From Acidovorax delafieldii (GTDB taxonomy: Bacteria; Pseudomonadota; Gammaproteobacteria; Burkholderiales; Burkholderiaceae_C), in the NCBI GenBank assembly GCA_002377855.1, contig DFQQ01000041.1, positions 22,050 through 86,049 of the forward strand: a DNA stretch of 64,000 nucleotides, read 5' to 3'. The position numbers were made by a program, and so were the translations under genes. The notes beneath the pieces are model-generated. The model saw only the letters and a list, made by a program, of their open reading frames with translations, did no database searches and was not told the DNA's origin. Within the stretch, counting starts at the first letter, position 1. Each line of letters starts with the position of its first letter. Shown piece after piece: positions 27,241 through 35,391 of the stretch.

Positions 27241-27549
27241 ATGACCGACCCCGTGGCAGAAAGAATTCAAAGCCACCCGAAGTACCTGGAACTCAAGCGT
27301 GAGCGCAACCGTTTTGGCTGGTTGCTCACCGCAATGATGCTCTTCGTCTACTACGGGTATATCGCGCTGATCGCCTTCAACAAGCCCTTCCTGGCGCAGC
27401 CCATCGGCAACGGTGTCACCACGCTGGGTGTACCTCTGGGCTTTGGGGTCATCGTGTTCACCATCGTAATCACGGGCATTTATGTGCGCCGTGCCAATGG
27501 GCGCTACGACGCCCTGACCCAAGAAATTCTCAAGGACGCGACACGATGA
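27241..27549 (+). CDS. DUF485 inner-membrane protein (YjcH type), partner of ActP
   Basis: A 102-residue two-helix membrane protein: a cytoplasmic start with HPKYLELKRERNRFGW, helix 1 LLTAMMLFVYYGYIALIAF, helix 2 LGFGVIVFTIVITGIYVRRAN. This is the YjcH family, encoded ahead of the acetate permease in most proteobacteria. GGAG lies six bases before the ATG at 27241, so that start is preferred over the ATG two codons earlier, which would touch the GGAG. Its last four bases overlap the actP start, indicating coupled translation. Confidence 0.93.
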   Translation: MTDPVAERIQSHPKYLELKRERNRFGWLLTAMMLFVYYGYIALIAFNKPFLAQPIGNGVTTLGVPLGFGVIVFTIVITGIYVRRANGRYDALTQEILKDATR

Positions 27550-29279
27550 AAACGCGCAACGTAACGGCAACAGCCGCGGGTCTTGCCGCGATCACTCTGG
27601 GGGCAATGGCCCATGCAGCGGGCGGCGATGTCGGCGAGGCTGCCAAGCAGACCACCAACTGGACGGCCATCATCATGTTTGGCCTCTTCGTCGCAGGCAC
27701 GCTCTGGATCACCAAATGGGCTGCCGCGAAAACACGTTCGGCAGCCGATTTCTACACGGGCGGCGGTGGCATTACAGGCTTTCAAAATGGGTTGGCCATC
27801 GCAGGCGACTACATGTCGGCCGCATCGTTCCTGGGCATTTCTGCGGCAGTGATGGCCAGCGGCTATGACGGCCTCATCTACTCCATTGGGTTCTTGGTGG
27901 GCTGGCCGGTCATCACCTTCCTGATGGCAGAGCGGCTGCGCAACCTGGGCAAGTTCACGTTTGCCGACGTGGCGGGCTATCGGTTCCAGCAGACTCCCAT
28001 CCGCGCGTTTGCCGCCAGCGGGACCCTGGTGGTGGTTGCGTTTTATCTGATCGCCCAGATGGTAGGCGCAGGGCAGCTCATCAAATTGCTGTTTGGTTTG
28101 GACTACTGGATCGCGGTGGTGCTGGTGGGCGGCCTGATGATGGTGTATGTGCTTTTTGGTGGCATGACCGCCACCACCTGGGTGCAAATCATCAAGGCCT
28201 GCCTGTTGTTGGCGGGCGTGACCTTCATGGCCTTCATGGTGATGGCGCAATTCGGCTTCAGCCCTGAAGCCCTGTTTGCCAAGGGGGTTGCGGTGAAAAC
28301 CGCCATTGCGACCAACTCGGGCAAGCCCGCAGAAGAAGCCGCGAAGATCGGCCTGGCCATCATGGGCCCCGGCGGCTTCATCAAGGACCCCATTTCCGCC
28401 ATCAGCTTCGGCATGGCGCTGATGTTCGGCACGGCCGGCCTCCCCCACATCCTTATGCGCTTCTTCACGGTGCCAGACGCCAAGGAAGCGCGCAAGAGCG
28501 TGTTCTGGGCCACGACCTGGATCGGCTACTTCTACGTGCTGATCTTCATCATCGGCTTTGGCGCCATCACCCTGGTGCTCACCAACCCTGAGTTCGCCGA
28601 CACCGTGACTGGCGTCATCAAGGGCGGCGCAGGTACAGCCAACATGGCCGCGGTACTGGTGGCCAAGTCCGTGGGCGGCGACGTGTTCTACGGCTTCATC
28701 TCGGCAGTGGCTTTTGCCACCATCCTCGCGGTGGTGGCGGGCCTGACCCTGTCCGGCGCATCGGCCGTGTCGCACGATCTGTACGCCACCGTGTTCAAGA
28801 AGGGTAAAGCTGACAGCGCTGCGGAACTGCGCGTATCGCGCATCACCACCTTGACGCTGGGCGTGGTGGCTGTGGTGTTGGGCATCGTTTTCGAGAAGCA
28901 GAACATCGCTTTCATGGTGTCGCTGGCCTTTGCGATTGCGGCATCGGCCAACTTCCCCGTGCTGTTCATGAGCGTGCTGTGGAAGGACTGCACCACCAAG
29001 GGCGCCGTGATCGGTGGTTTCATGGGCCTGGTGTCGTCGGTGGGCCTCACGGTGGTGTCCCCATCGGTGTGGGAAGCCGTTCTGGGCAACCCCAAGGGCA
29101 GCGCCCTGTTCCCGTACACCTCACCCGCCCTGTTCTCCATGGCCATCGGCTTTGCGGGCATCTGGATCTTCTCCCTGCTCGACCGCAGTGCCAATGCGCA
29201 ACGCGAACGCGCAGCCTTCCCCGCGCAGCAGGTGCGCTCGGAAACCGGGCTGGGCGCTTCCGGCGCATCAGGTCACTGA
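27546..29279 (+). CDS. actP: Cation:acetate symporter
   Basis: A 577-residue sodium:solute symporter (SSS) with an N-terminal signal-like helix ending AHAAGG and about 13 membrane helices. It has the ActP signature AAADFYTGGGGITGFQNGLAIAGDYMSAASFLG region (key pieces: SAADFY, GGGGITGFQNG, GDYMSAASF) and FGTAGLPHILMRFFTV. It imports acetate and other short monocarboxylates, including glycolate. Co-translated with the DUF485 gene. Nearby aceK and acetyl-CoA-producing genes fit a lifestyle in which acetate is an important carbon source. Confidence 0.95.
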   Translation: MKTRNVTATAAGLAAITLGAMAHAAGGDVGEAAKQTTNWTAIIMFGLFVAGTLWITKWAAAKTRSAADFYTGGGGITGFQNGLAIAGDYMSAASFLGISAAVMASGYDGLIYSIGFLVGWPVITFLMAERLRNLGKFTFADVAGYRFQQTPIRAFAASGTLVVVAFYLIAQMVGAGQLIKLLFGLDYWIAVVLVGGLMMVYVLFGGMTATTWVQIIKACLLLAGVTFMAFMVMAQFGFSPEALFAKGVAVKTAIATNSGKPAEEAAKIGLAIMGPGGFIKDPISAISFGMALMFGTAGLPHILMRFFTVPDAKEARKSVFWATTWIGYFYVLIFIIGFGAITLVLTNPEFADTVTGVIKGGAGTANMAAVLVAKSVGGDVFYGFISAVAFATILAVVAGLTLSGASAVSHDLYATVFKKGKADSAAELRVSRITTLTLGVVAVVLGIVFEKQNIAFMVSLAFAIAASANFPVLFMSVLWKDCTTKGAVIGGFMGLVSSVGLTVVSPSVWEAVLGNPKGSALFPYTSPALFSMAIGFAGIWIFSLLDRSANAQRERAAFPAQQVRSETGLGASGASGH

Positions 29280-29926
29280 GCTGGGCCGGCTCCTCTATGC
29301 GGCGGGGCTGTACGCCGGCCCCGCTCGCAAGAGGTGTTCCAGCGATGCCGAGGCCCGTGCCATACGGAGCCCCGCGCATCCCCCTGCTGCACACCTGCGC
29401 TCCCGTCTCTCCAAAAACACGGCCCAGTAGGGGCTGACTTCCGTCTTCGGATGATGAGTTGCAAGACCATCGCTGATGCCAGCAATGACGAGGTCACGCC
29501 GCCCATCGAGTTCCCCAAAGAAGTGAGTGCCCCAGATTCGAGCTGGGTGTGCAGCGCCACGAACGTCAGGCAGGCATTCGCGAGAAACCGACCTCACAAG
29601 GTCAAACGCATTGCATCGGCGGCCGCCTCGGCGCATCGAAGTGCCTGTGCAAAGCTCTACAAACATAGCGCACCACGAAAGATCCCAGCAAGCCCGGGCT
29701 GCTTCTCGTTTGCCCTCAAGGCCTTGGCAACCACCTGCAGATCTTGCCCAAATCGCAATCAAAACCCGGTTCCGCGACAACCTTGACAGCCGCCACGGGT
29801 TTATTGCGCGCACGAGAGGTGGGCAAGATTTGGCGCACCAAACAAAAAAACCTCGCACCCTTTTCAGGATGCGAGGTTTTTGAATCAGGCTCTCAACAGC
29901 AGCCGCAGCTGCTGCGTCAAACTCAA
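29280..29926. other. Gap between actP and the porin
   Basis: About 650 bp. A 7-bp GC stem (GCGGGGC/GCCCCGC, 29302-29324) without a T-tract follows actP and may weakly terminate it. The porin terminator is at the right end. Open frames in between show no family resemblance and are treated as chance. Confidence 0.5.
29844..29881 (-). terminator. Rho-independent terminator of the porin gene
   Basis: AAAAAAACCTCGCA, loop, TGCGAGGTTTTT: a perfect stem flanked by A and T tracts, so it can work in both directions. It starts about 45 bp after the porin stop codon. Confidence 0.9.
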
Positions 29927-30886
29927 TTAGAAGTTGTGGCGGACACCAACGGCCACGGAGCTGAAGTCAGCACCAGCCACGCCAGATTGGTAGGCGGCGT
30001 TGCGGCTGTTGTTCACGTGGGTGTAGTAGCCGTACACCTTGGTGCGCTTGCTCAGGTTGTAGTTGTAACCCAGGGTGTATTGGGTAGCGTCGCTGTCGTT
30101 GACGTTCTTGTACTCGCCTGCACGGCCCACGTTCACGTGGAATTCGGAAGCGCCCATGTTGTAAGCACCAGCCAGGCGGAAGGTGTTGCGCTTGCCGCCA
30201 TTCAGAACGTAAGCGTCTTCGTCACGTTGCACGTAGCCGCCAACGGTGAAGGCACCGAAGGTGTACAGAGCGCGCACTGCGAACTGGTTCACGTCGCCTT
30301 GCTTGGAATAGCCAGCGCCCAGGGCCAGAGCGCCCAGGTTGTAGTTGGCAGCCAGGTCATAGGCGTTCTTGCCGCCCACTGCTTGCTCGTGCAGAGCCAC
30401 AGCAGCGTCAACAGTCAGGCCACCGAAGGTAGGAGTGCGATAAGCGATCTTGTTGGCATCGGGCATCACGTATGCGTAGAAAGCATCGGACGACGAACCG
30501 GTGTCATGGTTGTGCATGCTGACGTAGTCAGCAGTTGCGTAGTAGGACTCAGCAGTGAAGCGGCCCAGACGGACGGCACCGAAACCGCCGGACAGGTTCA
30601 CTTCGCTTTGACGACCGAAGAAGGTCGAAGCGGAAGCGCCAGTGTCAGAGTTGAAGCCGCTTTCCAGTTGGAAGCCAGCCTTCAGGCCACCGCCCAGGTC
30701 TTCAGTACCCTTGAAGCCGAAACGCGAGGAGTTGTTGAACAGGCCAGTCGTCTTGACGTCGCCCACTTCTTGGCGTTCCACGGTGGTGTTCACGCGGCCA
30801 TACAGCGTCACGCTGCTTTGGGCGAAAGCAGCGGTGCTGCCGAGGAGAGCCAGCACAGCCAGTGCCAAACGATTCGTCTTTTGCAT
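29927..30886 (-). CDS. Gram-negative porin (betaproteobacterial trimeric type)
   Basis: A 319-residue outer-membrane beta-barrel with signal peptide MQKTNRLALAVLALLGSTAAFA, mature start QSSVTLYGRVNTTVE, an alternating amphipathic strand pattern throughout, the internal RFGFKGTEDLGGGLKAGFQLE strand pair that marks the family, and a C-terminal VAVGVRHNF ending in the Phe needed for BAM recognition. Slightly shorter than the usual 340-380. AAGGAACC precedes the ATG, the 280 bp upstream are AT-rich, and codon use looks strongly biased, all fitting high expression. It separates actP from the DUF294-exonuclease pair. Confidence 0.96.
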   Translation of the reverse strand: MQKTNRLALAVLALLGSTAAFAQSSVTLYGRVNTTVERQEVGDVKTTGLFNNSSRFGFKGTEDLGGGLKAGFQLESGFNSDTGASASTFFGRQSEVNLSGGFGAVRLGRFTAESYYATADYVSMHNHDTGSSSDAFYAYVMPDANKIAYRTPTFGGLTVDAAVALHEQAVGGKNAYDLAANYNLGALALGAGYSKQGDVNQFAVRALYTFGAFTVGGYVQRDEDAYVLNGGKRNTFRLAGAYNMGASEFHVNVGRAGEYKNVNDSDATQYTLGYNYNLSKRTKVYGYYTHVNNSRNAAYQSGVAGADFSSVAVGVRHNF

Positions 30887-31164
30887 GAGGGTTCCTTGTT
30901 TGCTTTTAGTCCATCAGGAGGAGTGGTACTGCAGTTTGGACGGGGTCGCCGTCAAAAGCTGTAGCTACAACTACTTAAATTTTAGGTGTTACACCATCCT
31001 GAGCCATGCGCAAATTGCTCGCCGCTCATCAATTTATGCATATAAGCAACATTTTTAAAACATACCGTCAAAAAAAGCCATATTTCTTCCGTCCTTTTCG
31101 CATTCCCGCAGAGAAAGGACAGGCACGCTCGGGTCTTTATCAGCCTCTTTGGGGCGCTTTGCCG
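30887..31164. other. AT-rich porin upstream region
   Basis: About 278 bp, clearly AT-richer than the surroundings (for example 30970-31080). It should carry the porin promoter and possibly regulator sites. The right end has GTCCTTT/AAAAGGAC arms before a T-rich stretch on the minus strand, a possible weak terminator for the exonuclease gene. I cannot assign exact elements. Confidence 0.4.
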
Positions 31165-31863
31165 TCACCGATGGCGTAAATGCCGCAGCTTGACAAACGC
31201 AAGGGCTGCCATCACGGCATCGTTCAGGGCGTCGTGCGCTTCCCGCTGGGGCAGATCCAGGTCTTTCATCAACGTGCCGAGGCGCAGATCGATGTCGGCG
31301 TTGTCGTGCTGCTGGTACGGCGGCAGTTGCTGGAACTTGTAGTCGTAATACAGGGCGGAGACCTCAATGCAGGGCTGGGGCAGGCTAATGCCCAGCAGTG
31401 GCCGAACGGCGCGGTTGAGCATCGCCACGTCGAACTCCAGGTAGTAACCCACCAAGGGGCGGCTGCCGACGAACGCCAGCAGTTGTTCCACCGCCATCGG
31501 CAGCGGCAGGCCTTCGGCCAGGTCCTGGGTGCGCAGCCGGTGGATGCGCACGCTATCGGCCGATACCACGCGCTCGGGGCGCACCAGCAGCTCGATGCGT
31601 TCGCTGGTCACGATACGGTCGCCCTCGATGCGCACGGCACCGATGGAGACGATTTCGTCGGTGCGCACATCCAGTCCTGTCGTTTCGCAATCCAGTGCCA
31701 CCCATTCGTTGGGTGGGGGAGGCTGCAGCAACGATTCAAAACGCGGATCGCGCAGCCGATGGGCCAGCCACCTGCGCCGCAGTGCCGCCCAGCCGGGGAA
31801 CAGCGCGGGGCGCTGGCCCTCGGCGCTGATCCCGGCCCATAGGCCACGACCCGGTGCGCCCAT
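31165..31863 (-). CDS. DEDDh 3'-5' exonuclease (DNA polymerase III epsilon-like)
   Basis: A 232-residue exonuclease. The catalytic acidic residues are visible: VALDCETTGLD (D58, E60), the YYLEFDVAMLNR aspartate, and the HDALNDAVMAA His/Asp pair, the DEDDh arrangement. The start overlaps the stop of the DUF294 gene by one base (TGATG). The frame stays open far upstream, but that extension runs through the DUF294 gene in another frame and is rejected. In Pseudomonas and others this exonuclease is encoded with DUF294, actP and DUF485; its physiological substrate is not established. Confidence 0.9.
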   Translation of the reverse strand: MGAPGRGLWAGISAEGQRPALFPGWAALRRRWLAHRLRDPRFESLLQPPPPNEWVALDCETTGLDVRTDEIVSIGAVRIEGDRIVTSERIELLVRPERVVSADSVRIHRLRTQDLAEGLPLPMAVEQLLAFVGSRPLVGYYLEFDVAMLNRAVRPLLGISLPQPCIEVSALYYDYKFQQLPPYQQHDNADIDLRLGTLMKDLDLPQREAHDALNDAVMAALAFVKLRHLRHR

Positions 31864-33680
31864 CACAGAGTCCCCAGGTGAAAGCGTGTGCGCAGCAGCT
31901 GCTGAAAGCGCTTGACCACACCCAACGCATCCTTGAGCAGGTCCCGATCGAGGCTGCTGAGCTGCTGTACCACCACTGTGCCGCTTACCGGCCGCGCCTG
32001 TTCCTGTTCGGCAAGGCCCGCCTTCAGCTTGAGCGCCATGAACACGTGCAGCGCCTCGGCCAGGTCTTCCCCTTCGCCCGGCGACAGTGCCCCCAGGCCC
32101 ACCAGTGCCTGCACGCGCGCAGCGGTGGACGTTGCCCGGACCTGGTGCGTCAGCGCCAGGCTGCGCACGCCATGTACCAGCGGGAAAAGCCCCGCCTTTT
32201 TCAGGTGCAGCGGCGGCGGGGCTTCCCCCAGCGAAAACAGCTTGCTGAGCCAGCCCGCGTGGGCCTCGAACGCATCGATGGCCGCCGCAAAGCGCCCCAG
32301 CAGCGCATCGTTGTCGGTCGCCAACTGGTGCAGGCTGTCGCTCACCTGGGCCAACAGCGCCGCATCGCCGGCCACAGCGTGTGCATCCATGAAGATGGCC
32401 AGGTGCATGAGGTTGTCCCCGCCGGGCTGCCACACCCAATCGCGCAGCGTGGCGGCAAAGTCTTGCGCAGTGCGCCGCCACGCCGGGTTGCTGAGCATGA
32501 TGCCGCCAGGGCATGGCGGGTAGCCGAACACGCCCAGTGCCGCAGAAAAGCGCTCGCAGATGGCAGGCAGATCAGCGGGCGGTTCGTAGCCGTCGCGCAG
32601 GATGAGGCCGTTGTCCTGGTCGGTCTTGAGCAGTTGCTCGCCCCGGCCTTCACTGCCCATCACGAACAGGCAGCTGTTGGCCACCAGGTCGGGCGGTGCA
32701 ATGAGCTGCCAGGCCCGCTCAAACAGGCGGGCGTTGAGCTGTTGCACGAGCCGCGCAATCAGCTCCACCCGCGAGCCACTGCGAAACAGCAATGCGATCA
32801 CCTTGGTGATCTGCGCTGCGGCAGAGGCCAGGCTCTCCAGGTCACGCGCCTGCTCGATCTGCAAGGTCACGATGTGCGACTGGTTGGAGAGGTAGCTGAG
32901 CAAATCCAGCGCCTCCAGCACGCCCAGCATCTGGCCGCACTCTTCCACCACCAGGCGGTGGATACGGTGGCGCAGCATGGTGGCCATGGCGTCGCCCAGC
33001 AGCTCGGTCGAGCGGATTTCGATCAGCGGGTAGCGTGCCCAGTCGCCCACCGGCATGGTCTGCAGGGGCCGCCCGTCCAGAATGGCCTGCTGCAGCAACG
33101 TACGGCTGAAAATGCCCTTGCGCCCGCCCACCGCGTCCAGCACCACCACGCTGGAGGTGCGCTGCTCGCGCATCAGCCGCACCACGCTCAGGATGTCAGT
33201 CGCCGCATCGACGCTGTGCACCGGGCGCAAAAAGGCTTCGCCCACGCGCGAGAGGCTCAGCGACGGCAGCTCGCGCGGCTGCTGGCGTTCTGCCAGCACG
33301 CTGAGCTTGTGGCCCAGGTCAGAAAACAGCAGTGCGCCAAACGTGGCGTTGCTGGCAATCAGCTCTATCACCGTCTGCCGCGCCAGCTGGTATGCCACCA
33401 CTTCTTGCGCCGCCACAAAGCGGCTGCTGACGCGCCCGGCCACCAGGCTGCGTCCATCAAAGCAATCGTCCGGCCCCAGCGTGGCCACCACCTCGCCCTC
33501 GTCCATCTGCTGCACGTAGCCTTTGACGATGACGAACAGGTGCGACGGCGTGGCGCCGGGCTCCAAGATCACGGCCTGCTGCGGGAAGTAGGCGATGTCC
33601 ACACTGCCGCGCACCTGGCGCCGCTCGTCCGGGTCCAGGCAGTCGAACGGTGACAACGAAAACGGGAATGCGTTGGGCAT
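31863..33680 (-). CDS. DUF294-type regulator: cNMP-binding, CBS pair and nucleotidyltransferase domains
   Basis: A 605-residue cytosolic protein. Residues 10-130 form a cyclic-nucleotide-binding-like domain (DLGHKLSVLAERQ at its end), residues about 150-275 two CBS motifs (SSVVVLDAVGGRKGIFS; HRLVVEECGQMLGVLEALDLL), and the C-terminal half is a GlnD-like nucleotidyltransferase with the catalytic GSEGRGEQLLKTDQDN near 343-358, followed by a DUF294 helical domain. Such proteins are thought to sense nucleotides or cAMP and modify a target, possibly linked to acetate uptake because of their conserved pairing with actP. Coupled to the exonuclease downstream. Confidence 0.92.
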   Translation of the reverse strand: MPNAFPFSLSPFDCLDPDERRQVRGSVDIAYFPQQAVILEPGATPSHLFVIVKGYVQQMDEGEVVATLGPDDCFDGRSLVAGRVSSRFVAAQEVVAYQLARQTVIELIASNATFGALLFSDLGHKLSVLAERQQPRELPSLSLSRVGEAFLRPVHSVDAATDILSVVRLMREQRTSSVVVLDAVGGRKGIFSRTLLQQAILDGRPLQTMPVGDWARYPLIEIRSTELLGDAMATMLRHRIHRLVVEECGQMLGVLEALDLLSYLSNQSHIVTLQIEQARDLESLASAAAQITKVIALLFRSGSRVELIARLVQQLNARLFERAWQLIAPPDLVANSCLFVMGSEGRGEQLLKTDQDNGLILRDGYEPPADLPAICERFSAALGVFGYPPCPGGIMLSNPAWRRTAQDFAATLRDWVWQPGGDNLMHLAIFMDAHAVAGDAALLAQVSDSLHQLATDNDALLGRFAAAIDAFEAHAGWLSKLFSLGEAPPPLHLKKAGLFPLVHGVRSLALTHQVRATSTAARVQALVGLGALSPGEGEDLAEALHVFMALKLKAGLAEQEQARPVSGTVVVQQLSSLDRDLLKDALGVVKRFQQLLRTRFHLGTL

Positions 33681-33799
33681 GCGCAGCGGCCTCCATCGGA
33701 ACGGGTCCGGATGCCCTCATTCCACCACTGCGCGCTTGCAGGGGGCTTGCAGTGGCATGGCTTTGCGCCATGCACGGCCCACACTGCACCGCGGACCAA

Positions 33800-33866
33800 T
33801 TTAAAGAAAATCGGCCTCTAGCGCTTTATCAGAAAGCGCTATCAACTATTAAATCAATAGCAAATC
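33800..33866. repeat. Dispersed palindromic repeat, family A, copy 4
   Basis: AATTTAAAGAAAATCGGCCTC, TAGCGCTTTATCAGAAAGCGCTA, TCAACTATTAAATCAATAGC. The stem is intact (TAGCGCTTT/AAAGCGCTA). Its right end reaches the stop codon of the chromene-carboxylate isomerase gene. Confidence 0.85.
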
Positions 33867-34524
33867 AACCCTTGGTGGCAGGTGCCAACCCTGACGGCAC
33901 CTGCGTCACCCCATCCCACTGCGGGCCATCGAACCAGTCGTCGCCCTCCAGATAGGCGCGCAGCATGGGCAAGCCATCGAGCCCCCAGAACAGCTTGCCG
34001 TCCACCTCGAAGGCGGGCACACCAAACACCCCGGCGGCCTGGGCGGCTTCGGTGTTGGCGCGCAGCAGCGCCTTGGGTGCCTCGCTGTGCATGTCTTGCC
34101 CCGGGCGAATCTGCTCGCTCAGTTGCTCAGCCAGCACGCGCAGGCGCTCGACATCCAGCGCGTCATGCCCGCCCTGCCACACATGGCGCAGCAATGCACC
34201 GGCCACAAAGCGGTTGATGCAGCCATCGTCACTGCAGGCCAGCGCCTGGCGCAGCAGGGGCAGCGGGTTGAACGGGTGGCGTGCCGGCATCTGCAGAGGC
34301 GTGCCTTGCGCGTGGCCCAGCCAGGTGACGTGGCGGTAGGTCCAGTCGCGCTTGGGGGCAATGCCTGCGGGCCCGGGGTTGGCGTGCTGTTGCAGCAACG
34401 CGCCCAGCAGCACGGGTTTGTAGGAAACGCTGTAGCTCAGCCCCTCCAGCGCATCGGGCAGGCGCTCGTACGCCAGCCAGGCATAGGGCGAAACAAAGTC
34501 CAGATAAAACGTGATGTGCTTCAT
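33865..34524 (-). CDS. 2-hydroxychromene-2-carboxylate isomerase-like protein (DsbA/GST-kappa family)
   Basis: A 219-residue thioredoxin-fold protein of the GST-kappa/HCCA isomerase group. It starts MKHITFYLDFVSPYAWLAYE, where the serine in FVSPYAW is the glutathione-activating residue, and carries GVFGVPAFEVDGKLFWGLDGLPML, the usual cis-Pro region and C-terminal active-site segment. The family isomerises 2-hydroxychromene-2-carboxylate in naphthalene breakdown, but most members have unknown substrates, and no aromatic-degradation genes are adjacent. Confidence 0.88.
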   Translation of the reverse strand: MKHITFYLDFVSPYAWLAYERLPDALEGLSYSVSYKPVLLGALLQQHANPGPAGIAPKRDWTYRHVTWLGHAQGTPLQMPARHPFNPLPLLRQALACSDDGCINRFVAGALLRHVWQGGHDALDVERLRVLAEQLSEQIRPGQDMHSEAPKALLRANTEAAQAAGVFGVPAFEVDGKLFWGLDGLPMLRAYLEGDDWFDGPQWDGVTQVPSGLAPATKG

Positions 34525-34574
34525 GGGCTGGGCTCCTGGGCTGCCAGAGGGCAGCGTTCTATCAACAAGGGAAA

Positions 34575-34838
34575 TCAGCTGGCCAGCGATTCGGGCACGT
34601 CGGCCCCGGCACGCTGCAGCAGCTGCACCCAGATGGCGCGCCGCTGCGCACTGTCAGCGGCCGCCCAGGCGCGGATTTCATCGATGGTGCGGAAGCACCC
34701 CTCGCAGCGGCTGCGGTCTTCCGTCATGCGGCACACCGAGATGCAGGGCGATGGCACCACCTCGTCAGAGTTTTCATCAAAATAGCCCGCTTCGCTCATC
34801 AAACGGGCGCGGGCTGCTATTGGTTCAGTAGCACTCAT
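34575..34838 (-). CDS. DUF1289 family small cysteine protein
   Basis: An 87-residue protein with the DUF1289 pattern VPSPCISVCRMTEDRSRCEGCFRT (four cysteines, near 29-52, spaced to bind a metal) followed by a helical EIRAWAAADSAQRRAIW. Function unknown. The ATG overlaps the upstream YbaK-like gene by four bases. The first 20 or so residues, outside the conserved domain, are encoded by a diverged copy of the dispersed repeat, so that repeat may have supplied the start region. Confidence 0.9.
   Translation of the reverse strand: MSATEPIAARARLMSEAGYFDENSDEVVPSPCISVCRMTEDRSRCEGCFRTIDEIRAWAAADSAQRRAIWVQLLQRAGADVPESLAS
34771..34832. repeat. Possible family A repeat within the DUF1289 start region (diverged)
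   Basis: TTTTCATCAAAATAGCCCGC at the left and GCGCGGGCTGCTATTGG at the right resemble the family A flanks (TCAAAAATAGC / GCTAT), with GC-rich stem arms (GCCCGC/GCGGGC) replacing TAGCGCT. The similarity is partial. Confidence 0.45.
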
Positions 34839-35362
34839 GCGGCACCTGCTCCACTGGCCTGGGGGGCGCTGGCCTGCACCACGTCCACCACGGGCGCACC
34901 CGTCAAACGCTGCAAATCGCTGGGGTGCAGCGGGAACACGCCGTTGGGGTGCCCGGCGGCGGCCCACACCACGTCAAAGCGCAGCAGGTCCTGGTCGATG
35001 AGGGTCACGGGGGGCGTGGCGTGGGCCACGGGCGAAACGCCGCCAATCGAAAAACCGGTGCGGCTTTTCACAAAATCTGCATCGGCACGGCCGACCTTGC
35101 CCACATGGGCTTCGACCTTCTTTTCATCCACGCGCCGGTCGCCCGAGGTGACCACCAGCACAGCCACGTCGTCGCTTTTGCGGCGGAAGATGATGCTCTT
35201 GGCAATCTGCCCCACGTCAATGCCCAGGGCGTCCGCCGCTTCCTGCGCGGTGCGGGCGGAGTTGTCGAGCATGCGGGGCCCGTGCGGGTGCCCCTTTTCC
35301 TGCAGCGCTGCGGCCACGCGCTGCACGCCATCAGGCAGCGCGGTCAGTTCACTTCCACACAT
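34835..35362 (-). CDS. YbaK/aminoacyl-tRNA deacylase family protein
   Basis: About 175 residues from the ATG at 35362, which has AAGGA nine bases upstream; an ATG two codons earlier is too close to it. The fold is YbaK/ProX: ARTAQEAADALGIDVGQIAKSIIFR with the conserved lysine, VLVVTSGDRRVDEKKV, and GFSIGGVSPVAHA near 110-122, the loop that lines the deacylase pocket. Family members hydrolyse mischarged tRNAs such as Cys- or Ala-tRNA(Pro). The specificity is not clear. It forms a small unit with DUF1289 and lies just downstream of HMG-CoA lyase. Confidence 0.88.
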   Translation of the reverse strand: MCGSELTALPDGVQRVAAALQEKGHPHGPRMLDNSARTAQEAADALGIDVGQIAKSIIFRRKSDDVAVLVVTSGDRRVDEKKVEAHVGKVGRADADFVKSRTGFSIGGVSPVAHATPPVTLIDQDLLRFDVVWAAAGHPNGVFPLHPSDLQRLTGAPVVDVVQASAPQASGAGAA

Positions 35363-35391
35363 ACACATCCATCCTTGTTGCCCACTTGCGC

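Noticed and set aside
29295..29858. A 187-codon frame between actP and the porin
   Set aside because: Composition is random-like, there is no ribosome site, and it would end beyond the porin terminator; no family resemblance.
31864..32514. N-terminal extension of the exonuclease by over 200 codons
   Set aside because: It overlaps the DUF294 gene in another frame and is Arg/Gly/Ala-rich without similarity; the ATG at 31863 fits the family and couples to the upstream stop.
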